A DNA stretch of 64,000 nt from Bacillus_P idriensis_A. Its GTDB lineage: Bacteria > Bacillota > Bacilli > Bacillales > Bacillaceae. The notes under the pieces are model-generated. The model saw only the letters and a program-made list of their open reading frames with translations. It was not told the DNA's origin and did no database searches. Shown piece after piece: positions 57,438 through 64,000 of this stretch (position 1 is its first letter; each line of letters begins with the position of its first letter). The stretch covers positions 124,001 to 188,000 of the forward strand of contig NZ_JBCMYF010000011.1 in assembly GCF_050483325.1 (NCBI RefSeq). The letters run 5' to 3'. The translations under genes were made by a program, and so were the position numbers.

Positions 57438-57670
57438 GATGTATACGTCTTTTTAAAGCACTAATCGTCCCTCTCTGTCCATCGTTTGGGCTGTAAGCGC
57501 ACTTTTGGAGCACTTACGTATTCACGCCATTTAGAGTATGTGCTGTAAAGCCCTTTTAAGAGCACTTGCGCTTCCTCACCGTACGGGGTTTGTGCAGTAA
57601 ACATCGTTTAAGAGCACTTACACTCTTTCACCACCCAGCGTTTCTGCTCTAAAAACATCTTTCAATACAT
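57438..57670. repeat. Tandem array A, 52-bp period, about 4.5 units
   Basis: Units begin at 57438, 57490, 57542, 57594 and 57646, each 52 bp apart. The consensus start is GCTGTAAA, followed by TTTAAGAGCACTTRC and TTCACC. Copies differ at many positions, so the array is old. GTGCT at the unit start and AGCAC within the unit can pair. It lies in a 490-bp gap between lipL and rsfA with no gene. Confidence 0.8.
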
Positions 57671-57749
57671 AATGTCCACGAGATGTGTACTCAACTAAAA
57701 AAGATGCCAGTATAGGCATCCTTTTTTAACTATTTCTGCGCATCGGTGT

Positions 57750-57812
57750 CTTACTCCAGCGCTCAGGCTCCTCTGCCAGAACGGATCTGCCATGCCTGCG
57801 CTTTTCTCATTC
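57750..57812 (-). repeat. Dispersed repeat, diverged copy
   Basis: Minus strand: GAGAAAAGCGCAGGCATGGC AGATCCGTTCTGGCAGAGGA. The GTTCTGGC block is shared with 7190-7320 and 15499; it overlaps the rsfA stop region. Confidence 0.5.
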
Positions 57813-58553
57813 AGCTAACTTTTCCAAATTTCCATTCCGGTCCATTTTAAACTTCGTAGCCGGACGTTCTTCTTCCTCAAATAAAACTAGTTTTCTCGCA
57901 CGGTTCATAATCTTCATTAATGTTTCATAATCTTCTTGAACCATCACAGTATCCTGTTCAAGCTGAGAAACCTTTACGGCCAGATCCTGATTGCGTCTTG
58001 AAAGCTCATAGTTTTCGCGTTTCAATCTCTCATTCTCAAGTTTTAAGGCAGTGACATGTTCATTGTTCGAAGAATAAGATTCTAAAAATGCGATAACCTG
58101 GTTCATTGTGATTTCAGCAGATGCGGCAGGTGTTCTGCGCGCAGTGTATGGGATTTCATAAGTCTCTTCCTGATAGACATCCTCTTTGTAAACAGGATGA
58201 GTGACTGCAGGCAATTCTTCATTATCAGTCTCAAAAGCTTCAACTTCTGTCATTGCAGGTGCTGCTTCTGATTCCGGCGGAGAATACAGCAATTGCTTTT
58301 TGGCAGGCTGTCCCTTGCCGGTTGCTCTCATTTTTTGCTTGCGCTGTTTTTTTGCCAGCTGAAGGGCTTTTTCATAGTTATGTCTTACAACTGCGTTCCA
58401 GCGGAAACCGCAGGCTGCTGATGTACGATTGAGTTTGTCTCCAACTTCTTCAAATGCATTCAGCTGTGTGCTTCCTTCCCGCACGTGACGGAGCACGGTT
58501 TCAGCCAATAATAAATCATCTTCTTCTGACCAGGCATCTTGTCTTTGCTTCAT
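57807..58553 (-). CDS. rsfA: RsfA-type prespore transcription regulator
   Basis: Regulator of sigma-F-directed genes in the forespore, 248 residues. N-terminal Myb/SANT-like domain (MKQRQDAWSEEDDLLLAETVLRHVREGSTQLNAFEEVGDKLNRTSAACGFRWNAVVRHNYEKALQLAKKQRK, residues 1-72), an acidic linker, then a coiled coil (residues 150-215, VIAFLESYSSNNEHVTALKLENERLKRENYELSRRNQDLAVKVSQLEQD). This is the RsfA (YwfN) layout. The gene order lipL-rsfA-ywfO is as in B. subtilis. RBS GGGAG. Confidence 0.87.
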   Translation of the reverse strand: MKQRQDAWSEEDDLLLAETVLRHVREGSTQLNAFEEVGDKLNRTSAACGFRWNAVVRHNYEKALQLAKKQRKQKMRATGKGQPAKKQLLYSPPESEAAPAMTEVEAFETDNEELPAVTHPVYKEDVYQEETYEIPYTARRTPAASAEITMNQVIAFLESYSSNNEHVTALKLENERLKRENYELSRRNQDLAVKVSQLEQDTVMVQEDYETLMKIMNRARKLVLFEEEERPATKFKMDRNGNLEKLAE

Positions 58554-58871
58554 GGTCTCAACTCCCTAATTAGTTATAAAGTTCCCGAGCTTAGATGGCT
58601 ATTGGAATCGCCGGCTCCTCGAGCAGAATCATGTTAAGCATGGCGATCCGCTTTTCTTAGATAGATAGTTGTGTATTTTCCTGTTATCATTTTGACCAGA
58701 AACATTGGGCTTTATACAAAAATATTAGAAGGATACTAGATTTTCCTTCCATTTTTCCTTTTTGGCTGTAATAGAAGTTATTTCCCCCGGCTTGCAATGA
58801 AGATCGATTAACGGTAAAATACCAAATAGTGTTTGAACGTGATTTAACAGAAGGAAAGGGTTGTAAATAAG
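58554..58871. other. Interval between rsfA and DUF1450 gene
   Basis: About 320 bp without a gene. A further diverged copy of the dispersed repeat lies at about 58605-58660 (minus strand TAAGAAAAGCGGATCGCCAT). The rest is AT-rich and should carry the divergent promoters; no clear sigma-F or sigma-A pair was assigned. Confidence 0.4.
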
Positions 58872-59096
58872 GTGGCAAATGAATTCAGAATATGCGACGA
58901 TTGCCAGGCAACCAATATTAAGACGTTGCTCCCCCGCCTGAAAAAGGTTGATCCCGAAGCGAAAATTGACATCGGGTGTCAATCATACTGCGGTCCGGGA
59001 AGAAAAAAATCGTTTGCATTCGTAAATAATCGTCCGCTCTCAGCACCTAATGAGGACGAATTGCTCGTAAAGATTGAAACAAAAATCAGTAAATAA
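58872..59096 (+). CDS. DUF1450 family protein
   Basis: Seventy-four residues: NEFRICDDCQATNIKTLLPRLKK, then the conserved CQSYCGPGRKKSFAFVNNRPLSA, matching DUF1450 (CxxYCG...FAxVNGxxVxA). Four Cys (CDDC and CQSYC) could bind a metal or Fe-S cluster; thioredoxin-like predictions exist for the family. Function unknown. GTG 58872 follows AAGGAAAGGG by about 11 bases. Terminator at 59098. Confidence 0.82.
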   Translation: MANEFRICDDCQATNIKTLLPRLKKVDPEAKIDIGCQSYCGPGRKKSFAFVNNRPLSAPNEDELLVKIETKISK

Positions 59097-59097
59097 T

Positions 59098-59134
59098 ATC
59101 ACCATTGGCACATTTATGCAGTGGTGATTTTTTT
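59098..59134 (+). terminator. Terminator of the DUF1450 gene
   Basis: ATCACCA (59098-59104), long loop, TGGTGAT (59122-59128), seven T. Confidence 0.75.
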
Positions 59135-59218
59135 ATCCAGATTCAGTAAAAAAGTGGTTGTTTGCATAGAAATAGAATCGATATAATGGAAACAAGTCAA
59201 GATGGAAGAGGGAAAGCG

Positions 59219-60523
59219 ATGGCCTATCGGAGCGGGAAGTTATCTGAGGAAAAAGTGTTTAAAGATCCTGTTCACAGATACATTCATGTGCGGGACAAGC
59301 TGATCTGGGATTTAATCGGAACGAAAGAATTTCAAAGACTCCGCAGAATCCGTCAATTAGGGACGACCTATTTAGTATTCCACGGAGCAGAGCACAGCCG
59401 TTTTAATCATTCGTTAGGAGTCTATGAAATTGTACGGAGAATTGTAGATGATGTGTTTAAAGGACGTCCTGAATGGAATGAGGATGACCGTCTGCTTTCG
59501 CTTTGTGCGGCACTTCTGCATGATCTCGGACACGGTCCGTTCTCGCATTCTTTTGAAAAAGTGTTTCATTTGGATCATGAAAAGTTCACGCGTGACATTC
59601 TTGTGGGAGACACCGAAGTAAACGAAGTGCTCCGGCGCATGGGCGACGACTTTCCAAAGAAGGTATCTGAGGTTATTGAGAAAACCTATGAAAACAAACA
59701 AGTCGTAAGTCTGATTTCAAGCCAGATTGATGCCGACCGCATGGACTACCTGCAGAGGGATGCGTATTTTACAGGTGTCAGTTATGGCCATTTTGATATG
59801 GAACGGATTCTGAGGGTGATGAGGCCCCGCGAGGATCAGGTCGTGATTAAGCAAAGCGGCATGCATGCCGTTGAAGATTACATTATGAGCCGCTACCAGA
59901 TGTACTGGCAGGTGTATTTCCACCCTGTGACCCGCAGTGCAGAGGTCATCTTAACGAAAATCCTTCACCGGGCGAAACAGCTGCATAAAGATTACTACAC
60001 CTTCAAACAGGATCCCATTCACTTTTACTCGATTTTTGAAGATGAAGTGACAACTCATGATTATCTGAAATTGGATGAGTCTGTTGTGCTGTACTATTTT
60101 CAGCAGTGGCAGGAAGAGGCAGATCCTATATTGAGAGATCTTTGTTCAAGATTTATGAATCGGAATCTATTTCAATATGCCGAGTTTAATCCGGCAGCCA
60201 CGATGGAAATGAAAAAGCTGATGGAGCTTACCTCCCTTTTTAAAAAAGCAGGTATTGATCCGGACTATTACTTAGTTGTTGATTCATCTTCAGACCTCCC
60301 GTATGACTTCTATCGTCCAGGTGAGGAAGAGGAGCGGCTGCCAATTCACTTGCAGCTGCCGAATGGGGACCTGCGCGAGCTTTCCCGCCAGTCTGAAATA
60401 GTAGATGCGATTTCCGGAAAACGCAGAACAGACCATAAGCTGTATTTTCCATTAGATCTCATTCAGGATATGACAGCAAAACGAACGGCCAAGAAACGGA
60501 TTTTGGAATTGTTAAACCTATAA
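59219..60523 (+). CDS. ywfO: YwfO HD-domain phosphohydrolase
   Basis: Predicted dNTP triphosphohydrolase-like HD protein of 434 residues. Metal ligands: His in AEHSRFNHSLGVYEIVRRI, HD in AALLHDLGHGPFSHSFEKVF, and the distal Asp in SSQIDADRMDYLQRDAYFTGVSYGHFD. The N-terminal KVFKDPVHRYIHVRDKLIWDLIGTKEFQRLRRIRQLGTTYLVFHGAEHSRFNHSLG is the YwfO/SAMHD1-like signature. ATG 59219 has GGAAGAGGGAAAG upstream; the frame to 59162 is not needed. It precedes ywgA by 45 bases. Confidence 0.88.
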   Translation: MAYRSGKLSEEKVFKDPVHRYIHVRDKLIWDLIGTKEFQRLRRIRQLGTTYLVFHGAEHSRFNHSLGVYEIVRRIVDDVFKGRPEWNEDDRLLSLCAALLHDLGHGPFSHSFEKVFHLDHEKFTRDILVGDTEVNEVLRRMGDDFPKKVSEVIEKTYENKQVVSLISSQIDADRMDYLQRDAYFTGVSYGHFDMERILRVMRPREDQVVIKQSGMHAVEDYIMSRYQMYWQVYFHPVTRSAEVILTKILHRAKQLHKDYYTFKQDPIHFYSIFEDEVTTHDYLKLDESVVLYYFQQWQEEADPILRDLCSRFMNRNLFQYAEFNPAATMEMKKLMELTSLFKKAGIDPDYYLVVDSSSDLPYDFYRPGEEEERLPIHLQLPNGDLRELSRQSEIVDAISGKRRTDHKLYFPLDLIQDMTAKRTAKKRILELLNL

Positions 60524-60568
60524 AAAGAGAGAGATCGTGTGAAAATACAAGGTTAGGAGTGTTGGGGT

Positions 60569-61075
60569 TTGCTTAACGAACACGCAAAGCTGATGAAGGT
60601 GTTCTCTTCATCAGGAGAAATTACCGGACGGAAAAAGCTGCAGAAGATGATCTATATCGCCAAAAAGATCAATCTTCCTTTTTATGAGAAGTACGACTTT
60701 CACTTTTACGGCCCTTATTCAGAAGAGCTTACTCTCAGAATTGAAGAGCTTTGCAATTTAGGCTTTTTAAATGAAATGCATGAAAAAAAAGGCGGCTACT
60801 TTCAATACCGATACTCCCTGACAGAAACGGGCGAGGAGTTTTTAACTCATTACGATCTTGAGATGCCTCCGCTTAAAGAGTGTATGGAAGACTTGAACAG
60901 CCAATCAGCAAGATTCCTTGAGCTGGTATCTACGGTTCTATTCTTCGACACTCTTGAAAAAGAAGAAGTGATGGAGAAAGTATTTACCCTGAAGAGCAAG
61001 CAGAAGTACACTAAAGAAGAAATTGAACACGCTTATGCGTACATAGAGTCCATCCGTACGAAGGTTGTTCAATAA
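60569..61075 (+). CDS. ywgA: YwgA family protein
   Basis: One hundred sixty-eight residues, KLMKVFSSSGEITGRKKLQKMIYIAKKINLPFYEKYDFHFYGPYSEELTLRIEELCNLGFLNE, a winged-helix-like fold, matching B. subtilis YwgA. It may bind nucleic acid, but no role is established. The TTG start at 60569 has AGGAG 9 bases upstream. Probably co-transcribed with ywfO. Terminator at 61080. Confidence 0.85.
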   Translation: MLNEHAKLMKVFSSSGEITGRKKLQKMIYIAKKINLPFYEKYDFHFYGPYSEELTLRIEELCNLGFLNEMHEKKGGYFQYRYSLTETGEEFLTHYDLEMPPLKECMEDLNSQSARFLELVSTVLFFDTLEKEEVMEKVFTLKSKQKYTKEEIEHAYAYIESIRTKVVQ

Positions 61076-61079
61076 GAAG

Positions 61080-61113
61080 ATTCCGCGGTCTAATTAGGCT
61101 GCGGAATTTTTTT
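61080..61113 (+). terminator. Terminator of ywfO-ywgA
   Basis: ATTCCGC (61080-61086), loop, GCGGAAT (61101-61107), T run. Confidence 0.75.
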
Positions 61114-61161
61114 ATGCGGGGATTGAATTTCAATGGATCAAACCTGGTTAAGGGAAGCAAT

Positions 61162-61700
61162 GAATCCTGTATTTTCTTGTTAGCGGTGGAGAGTGGAATC
61201 GAAGGTGTACGATGATTCCACAATTTTGGTTGTTTGCGTTGGAAAGTGGAGACAAAGGTAAGCTATGATTCCACAATTTTCGTTATTACGGTGGAAAGAG
61301 GAATCAAAGGCATGCTATGATTCCACCAATTTGGATTTCACGCCGAAAAGAGGAAACAAAGGTGTGCGTTGATTCCACAATTTTGGTTTTTGCGGCGGAA
61401 AGTGGAATCAAACGTATGCTATGATTCCACAATTTTCGATTTTACGGTGGAAAGAGGAATCAAAGGCATGCCATGATTCCACCAATTTGGATTTCACGCC
61501 GAAAAGAGGAAACAAAGGTGTGCAATGATTCCACAATTTTGGTTCTTACCGAGAAAAGAGGAATCAAAGGCATGCTATGATTCCACCAATTTGGATTTTA
61601 CGCCGAAAAGTGGAATCAAACCTATGCATTGGTTCTACCAATTTGATTTTTACCCCGGAAAATGGAATCAACCGTACGCTATATTTCTTCCAACCCAAAG
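61162..61700. repeat. Tandem array B, 52-bp period, about ten units
   Basis: GATTCCAC-type unit starts at 61162, 61214, 61267, 61319, 61371, 61423, 61475, 61527, 61579, 61631 and about 61683; all steps are 52 bp except one of 53. Within and between units GTGGAATC and GATTCCAC pair across a 13-base loop. Units 61267 and 61423, and 61319 and 61475, are nearly identical while adjacent units differ, giving a 156-bp three-unit higher-order repeat. No gene is likely; frames across it (for example 61525-61830) are made of repeat. Confidence 0.85.
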
Positions 61701-61791
61701 CGGTAAAATGCAATCGTTTGCGCTTTCGAAATCTTGCAAATATTTTATTTTCCCTATTGTAATCGTTTTCAAACGGGAATATAATAAATCC

Positions 61792-61883
61792 ATTGAAACG
61801 TTTCGATTGAGATTTCTGAATTTTTTTTGAATTCAAATTGAAACGTTTCAATATTCTTTTAACTGCTATTGAAACGTTTCAAT
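61792..61883. promoter_or_regulatory. Three LacI-family operators
   Basis: ATTGAAACGTTTCGAT (61792-61807), ATTGAAACGTTTCAAT (61837-61852) and the same palindrome (61868-61883), centres 45 and 31 bp apart. The second lies between a possible -35 (TTGAAT, 61828) and -10 (TATTCT, 61852). Autoregulation of the LacI gene is likely. Confidence 0.85.
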
Positions 61884-61914
61884 GAAAGTGGTTAATTTCC
61901 TAAGGGGGGAGCTC

Positions 61915-62883
61915 TTGGTAACTCTAAAAGATGTCGCAAAGCGGGCAAATGTCAGTTTATCTACAGCCTCTTATTCTATGAATGGCAGTCCGCTGATTAC
62001 GAATGAAACTAGACAAAAAGTTCTGACGGCAGCAGAAGAGATTGGCTATCGTCCGAATGGTATGGCGAAAAATCTCAAGACGAAGAAAACAAACATCATC
62101 GGTTTATTCTTAAGCGGCTTCACGGGACCATTTTTTAATGACATGGTTGAAGGAATTCAGGACGTTGTGATGGAGCACGGCTACGAACTGGTTGTATGTG
62201 CCTCAGTTGAAACACATCGTTTGCTTGTAGAACGCTATGTGGATGGAGCTATTATCTTAAACTTTCATATGGAAGATCAGCTGCTGCAAACCTTGGCGAA
62301 CGAAAAAATGCCGATTGTCGTGATGGATCGGGAAATTCAAAATCCTTATATAAAGAACATCCTGCTTCCTAACCATGAGGGAGCAAAAATGATTGTTGAC
62401 TACTTGGTTCAAAAGGGACATGCCCGAATAGGCTTTGTCGGCGGTTCAGAAGAATCCTATGACGGGGAAACACGTTTAACTGGCTTTATGAAAGCGCTGA
62501 GCAGCCATGGCATGATGCTTGAGGAGCAGGATTTAATCAGGGCAGATTTCACGGAAGAGAGCGGATACTTAAAAATGAAAGCTTTTATGGAGAAGAAATC
62601 TTCCCTTCCATCCGCATTTGTTTGTGCCAATGATGAAATGGCGATGGGAGCAATCCGGGCAGCCAGAGAAAATGGGATAAAGGTTCCTGAAGAGCTTGCA
62701 ATAACAGGATTCGATGATATTTTCGTATCGCGCCACTTTACCCCGTCTCTTACAACTGTAAAAGTACCGAGAAAAGAATGGGGAACCATCGCTGCTCAGA
62801 CATTGTTTAAAATGCTGAATAAAGATTTTGACTATACCCCTGAAGGACTGAAAGTTGAATTGATGAAAAGAAATTCAGGATAA
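61915..62883 (+). CDS. LacI family sugar-responsive repressor
   Basis: DNA-binding repressor of 322 residues: LacI helix-turn-helix (VTLKDVAKRANVSLSTASYSMNGSPLITNETRQKVLTAAEEIGYRPNGMAKNLKTKKTNIIGL, residues 1-62), then a periplasmic-binding-like effector domain (LFLSGFTGPFFNDMVEGIQDVV ... SAFVCANDEMAMGAIRAARENGIKVPEELAITGFDDIFVSRHFTPSLTTVKVP). TTG 61915 is chosen because AAGGGGGGAG precedes it and the family starts at VTLKDVA; the ATG at 61882 would begin inside the third operator. It likely controls itself and the sugar-binding protein gene behind it. Confidence 0.9.
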   Translation: MVTLKDVAKRANVSLSTASYSMNGSPLITNETRQKVLTAAEEIGYRPNGMAKNLKTKKTNIIGLFLSGFTGPFFNDMVEGIQDVVMEHGYELVVCASVETHRLLVERYVDGAIILNFHMEDQLLQTLANEKMPIVVMDREIQNPYIKNILLPNHEGAKMIVDYLVQKGHARIGFVGGSEESYDGETRLTGFMKALSSHGMMLEEQDLIRADFTEESGYLKMKAFMEKKSSLPSAFVCANDEMAMGAIRAARENGIKVPEELAITGFDDIFVSRHFTPSLTTVKVPRKEWGTIAAQTLFKMLNKDFDYTPEGLKVELMKRNSG

Positions 62884-62945
62884 GAAGCGGCCGCCGCTAA
62901 TTGACCGCAAAAATTTTTAAAAATGAAAAGGGAGTGAAGTTTCAC

Positions 62946-64000
62946 ATGAAAAAGCTTGTTTCCTTATTAGCCATTATGACATTAGTTTTCACGCTTGCCG
63001 CATGTAATTCAGACAAGGCTTCAACAGATAAAAAGGAATCAGATAAAGAGCAGATCACGTTATCTTACGCGAACTGGACACTTGGAACAGAAGAAGAGCA
63101 GAACTTAGAAAGAGTCATGATTAAAGAGTTTGAAAAGAAAAACCCGAATATCAAAATTAAAATTGACGAGTCGATTGCTGCAACGGACTGGAACGGTACA
63201 TTATCGGCAGCAGCAAGCGGAGGAAAAATGCCGGATGTATTCATGCTTGCGCAAATCCCGCTTCCTTTATCAAACGATTGGTTATTGGATCTAACAGAAA
63301 TGACTTCAAAGGATGAGGATTTCAAAAAGATTCCGGAAGTGATTCAGCAGTCTGCTGCATACAGTGACAAGGTATATGCACTTCCATATGCACAGCACTT
63401 TCTTGGATATTTTGTCAATAAAGACCTGTTCAATGAAGCAAACCTTGATTACCCGGAATACGGCGCTTCATTTGACGAATTTATGAGTGCAATAAAAGAT
63501 GTGACAAACATCAATAATGGCGTTGCCGGCATCAACCACCCATTCTCTATTCCAGATTGGTATCCATCAGCTGTAAATGAGGATCTTGGCTGGTACACAT
63601 ATAAAGATGGCGAATATCAGCTGGACAGCAAAGAGTTTATTAACGGTGTAAATACCGCAAAAGAGATGAATGCAAACGGCTATGCTTATGAAACATTGAC
63701 GGATGACCAAAAAGCGAAATTCAAAGGGGAAAATCCGGAAGAGGTCTGGATGCAAGGACAGGTTGCAGTTAAGTGGGATGGAACATGGGGAACAGACAGC
63801 TTAACTCAAAACGCAGGCTTTGAATGGGATTTCATCGGCATTCCGGGAGGAAGAACGATTGTAACAAATGACTTTCTGGGAATCTCCAAATCAACGGATC
63901 ATGCTAAAGAGGCGTACGAATTTTCAAAATGGATGTCTTTTGGCAAAGAGGGCTTTATGAAACGTCTTGAGCTGGTTGAAAAAGAAGACAAAGCAATGAA
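62946..64000 (+). CDS. Sugar ABC transporter substrate-binding lipoprotein (3' end outside window)
   Basis: The frame is open to the window end (351 residues so far). Lipoprotein signal MKKLVSLLAIMTLVFTLAAC with acylated Cys20, followed by NSDKASTDKK. The body resembles family 1 extracellular solute-binding proteins: EEEQNLERVMIKEFEKKNPNIKIKID, SGGKMPDVFMLAQIPLPLS, MQGQVAVKWDGTWGTDSL. It delivers a sugar or oligosaccharide to membrane permeases expected beyond the window. RBS AAAAGGGAGTGA. The LacI gene lies 62 bases upstream, so both probably form one sugar-uptake operon; the ligand is unknown. Confidence 0.88.
   Translation, partial: MKKLVSLLAIMTLVFTLAACNSDKASTDKKESDKEQITLSYANWTLGTEEEQNLERVMIKEFEKKNPNIKIKIDESIAATDWNGTLSAAASGGKMPDVFMLAQIPLPLSNDWLLDLTEMTSKDEDFKKIPEVIQQSAAYSDKVYALPYAQHFLGYFVNKDLFNEANLDYPEYGASFDEFMSAIKDVTNINNGVAGINHPFSIPDWYPSAVNEDLGWYTYKDGEYQLDSKEFINGVNTAKEMNANGYAYETLTDDQKAKFKGENPEEVWMQGQVAVKWDGTWGTDSLTQNAGFEWDFIGIPGGRTIVTNDFLGISKSTDHAKEAYEFSKWMSFGKEGFMKRLELVEKEDKAM

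Noticed and set aside
57438..57670. CRISPR array
   Set aside because: Units drift along their full length and have no constant repeat with variable spacer pattern.
61162..61700. CRISPR array
   Set aside because: The whole 52-bp unit repeats and there are no unique spacers; no cas genes nearby.
61525..61830. ORF of 101 aa starting in the repeat array
   Set aside because: Its sequence is translated repeat (IPQFWFLPRKEES, TNLDFTPKSG); no RBS.

Overview
The window is chromosomal DNA from a low-GC, spore-forming Firmicute of the Bacillaceae, clearly a relative of Bacillus subtilis but not that species. The evidence is strong ribosome-binding sites, frequent TTG/GTG starts, spore genes (gerQ, a cwlJ remnant, ywcE, rsfA), a sigma-B-type promoter, and gene blocks in B. 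subtilis order (qoxABCD-ywcE; ywrC-ywrD-ywrB-ywrA; sacT-sacP-kinase-sacA; pdxK; ung-ywdI-ywdK-gerQ; hemQ-pta-lipL-rsfA-ywfO-ywgA).

Layout. 1-4660: end of a type VII secretion (Yuk/Ess) operon: 3' part of essC, then esaA and essA. 4.8-13.2 kb: single-gene units, including a 23S rRNA pseudouridine synthase, a quinone oxidoreductase, an SDR, a DUF899-glyoxalase fusion, a CHY zinc-finger protein, a GlsB/YeaQ-type membrane protein, a YwbD-type rRNA methyltransferase, DUF3231 and RimJ/L-type GNAT proteins. 13.3-15.5 kb: the most unusual part, a ParM-like actin and a ParR-like adaptor preceded by about 180 bp packed with TGTnnACA octamers, which together look like a complete plasmid-type actin partition module in a chromosome. 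15.7-27.5 kb: GNAT, YwbE, cytochrome P450, DEAD-box helicase, kinase-fold phosphotransferases (one frameshifted), YhbD plus a bactofilin, an ABC-F protein and topoisomerase III. 27.9-34.1 kb: the aa3 quinol oxidase operon, ywcE and a YjiH transporter-like protein. 34.3-38.7 kb: nitroreductase and the Lrp-gamma-glutamyltransferase-chromate transporter block. 38.7-43.9 kb: a DnaA-box-like cluster, then the sucrose PTS operon with its antiterminator, RAT/terminator switch and cre-like sites. 44.1-53.9 kb: pdxK, a TetR regulon, an L,D-transpeptidase, two YflT-type stress proteins, a glycosyltransferase, an SDR-ArsR pair, ung and small Bacillus genes up to gerQ. 53.9-61.1 kb: degraded cwlJ, hemQ, pta, lipL, rsfA, DUF1450, ywfO, ywgA. 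61.1-64 kb: a tandem-repeat array, then a LacI regulator with three identical-type operators and the 5' part of a sugar-binding lipoprotein gene.

How the genes work together. The sucrose genes form one induction unit: SacT reads the RAT hairpin ahead of sacP; SacP imports sucrose as sucrose-6-phosphate; SacA cleaves it; the PfkB kinase phosphorylates the released fructose. QoxA-D form a proton-pumping terminal oxidase, and HemQ makes the haem it needs. Pta and LipL belong to acetyl-phosphate and lipoate metabolism. GerQ normally works with CwlJ in germination, but the neighbouring cwlJ is broken here.

Non-coding structure is rich: two tandem arrays (57438 and 61162), both with a period of exactly 52 bp but unrelated in sequence; a dispersed repeat family with the core AGCGGAnnnGCCCGTTTAGC, often at gene 3' ends; and several palindromic operators that can be paired with the adjacent regulator gene. 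No rRNA, tRNA, transposase, integrase or CRISPR array was found.
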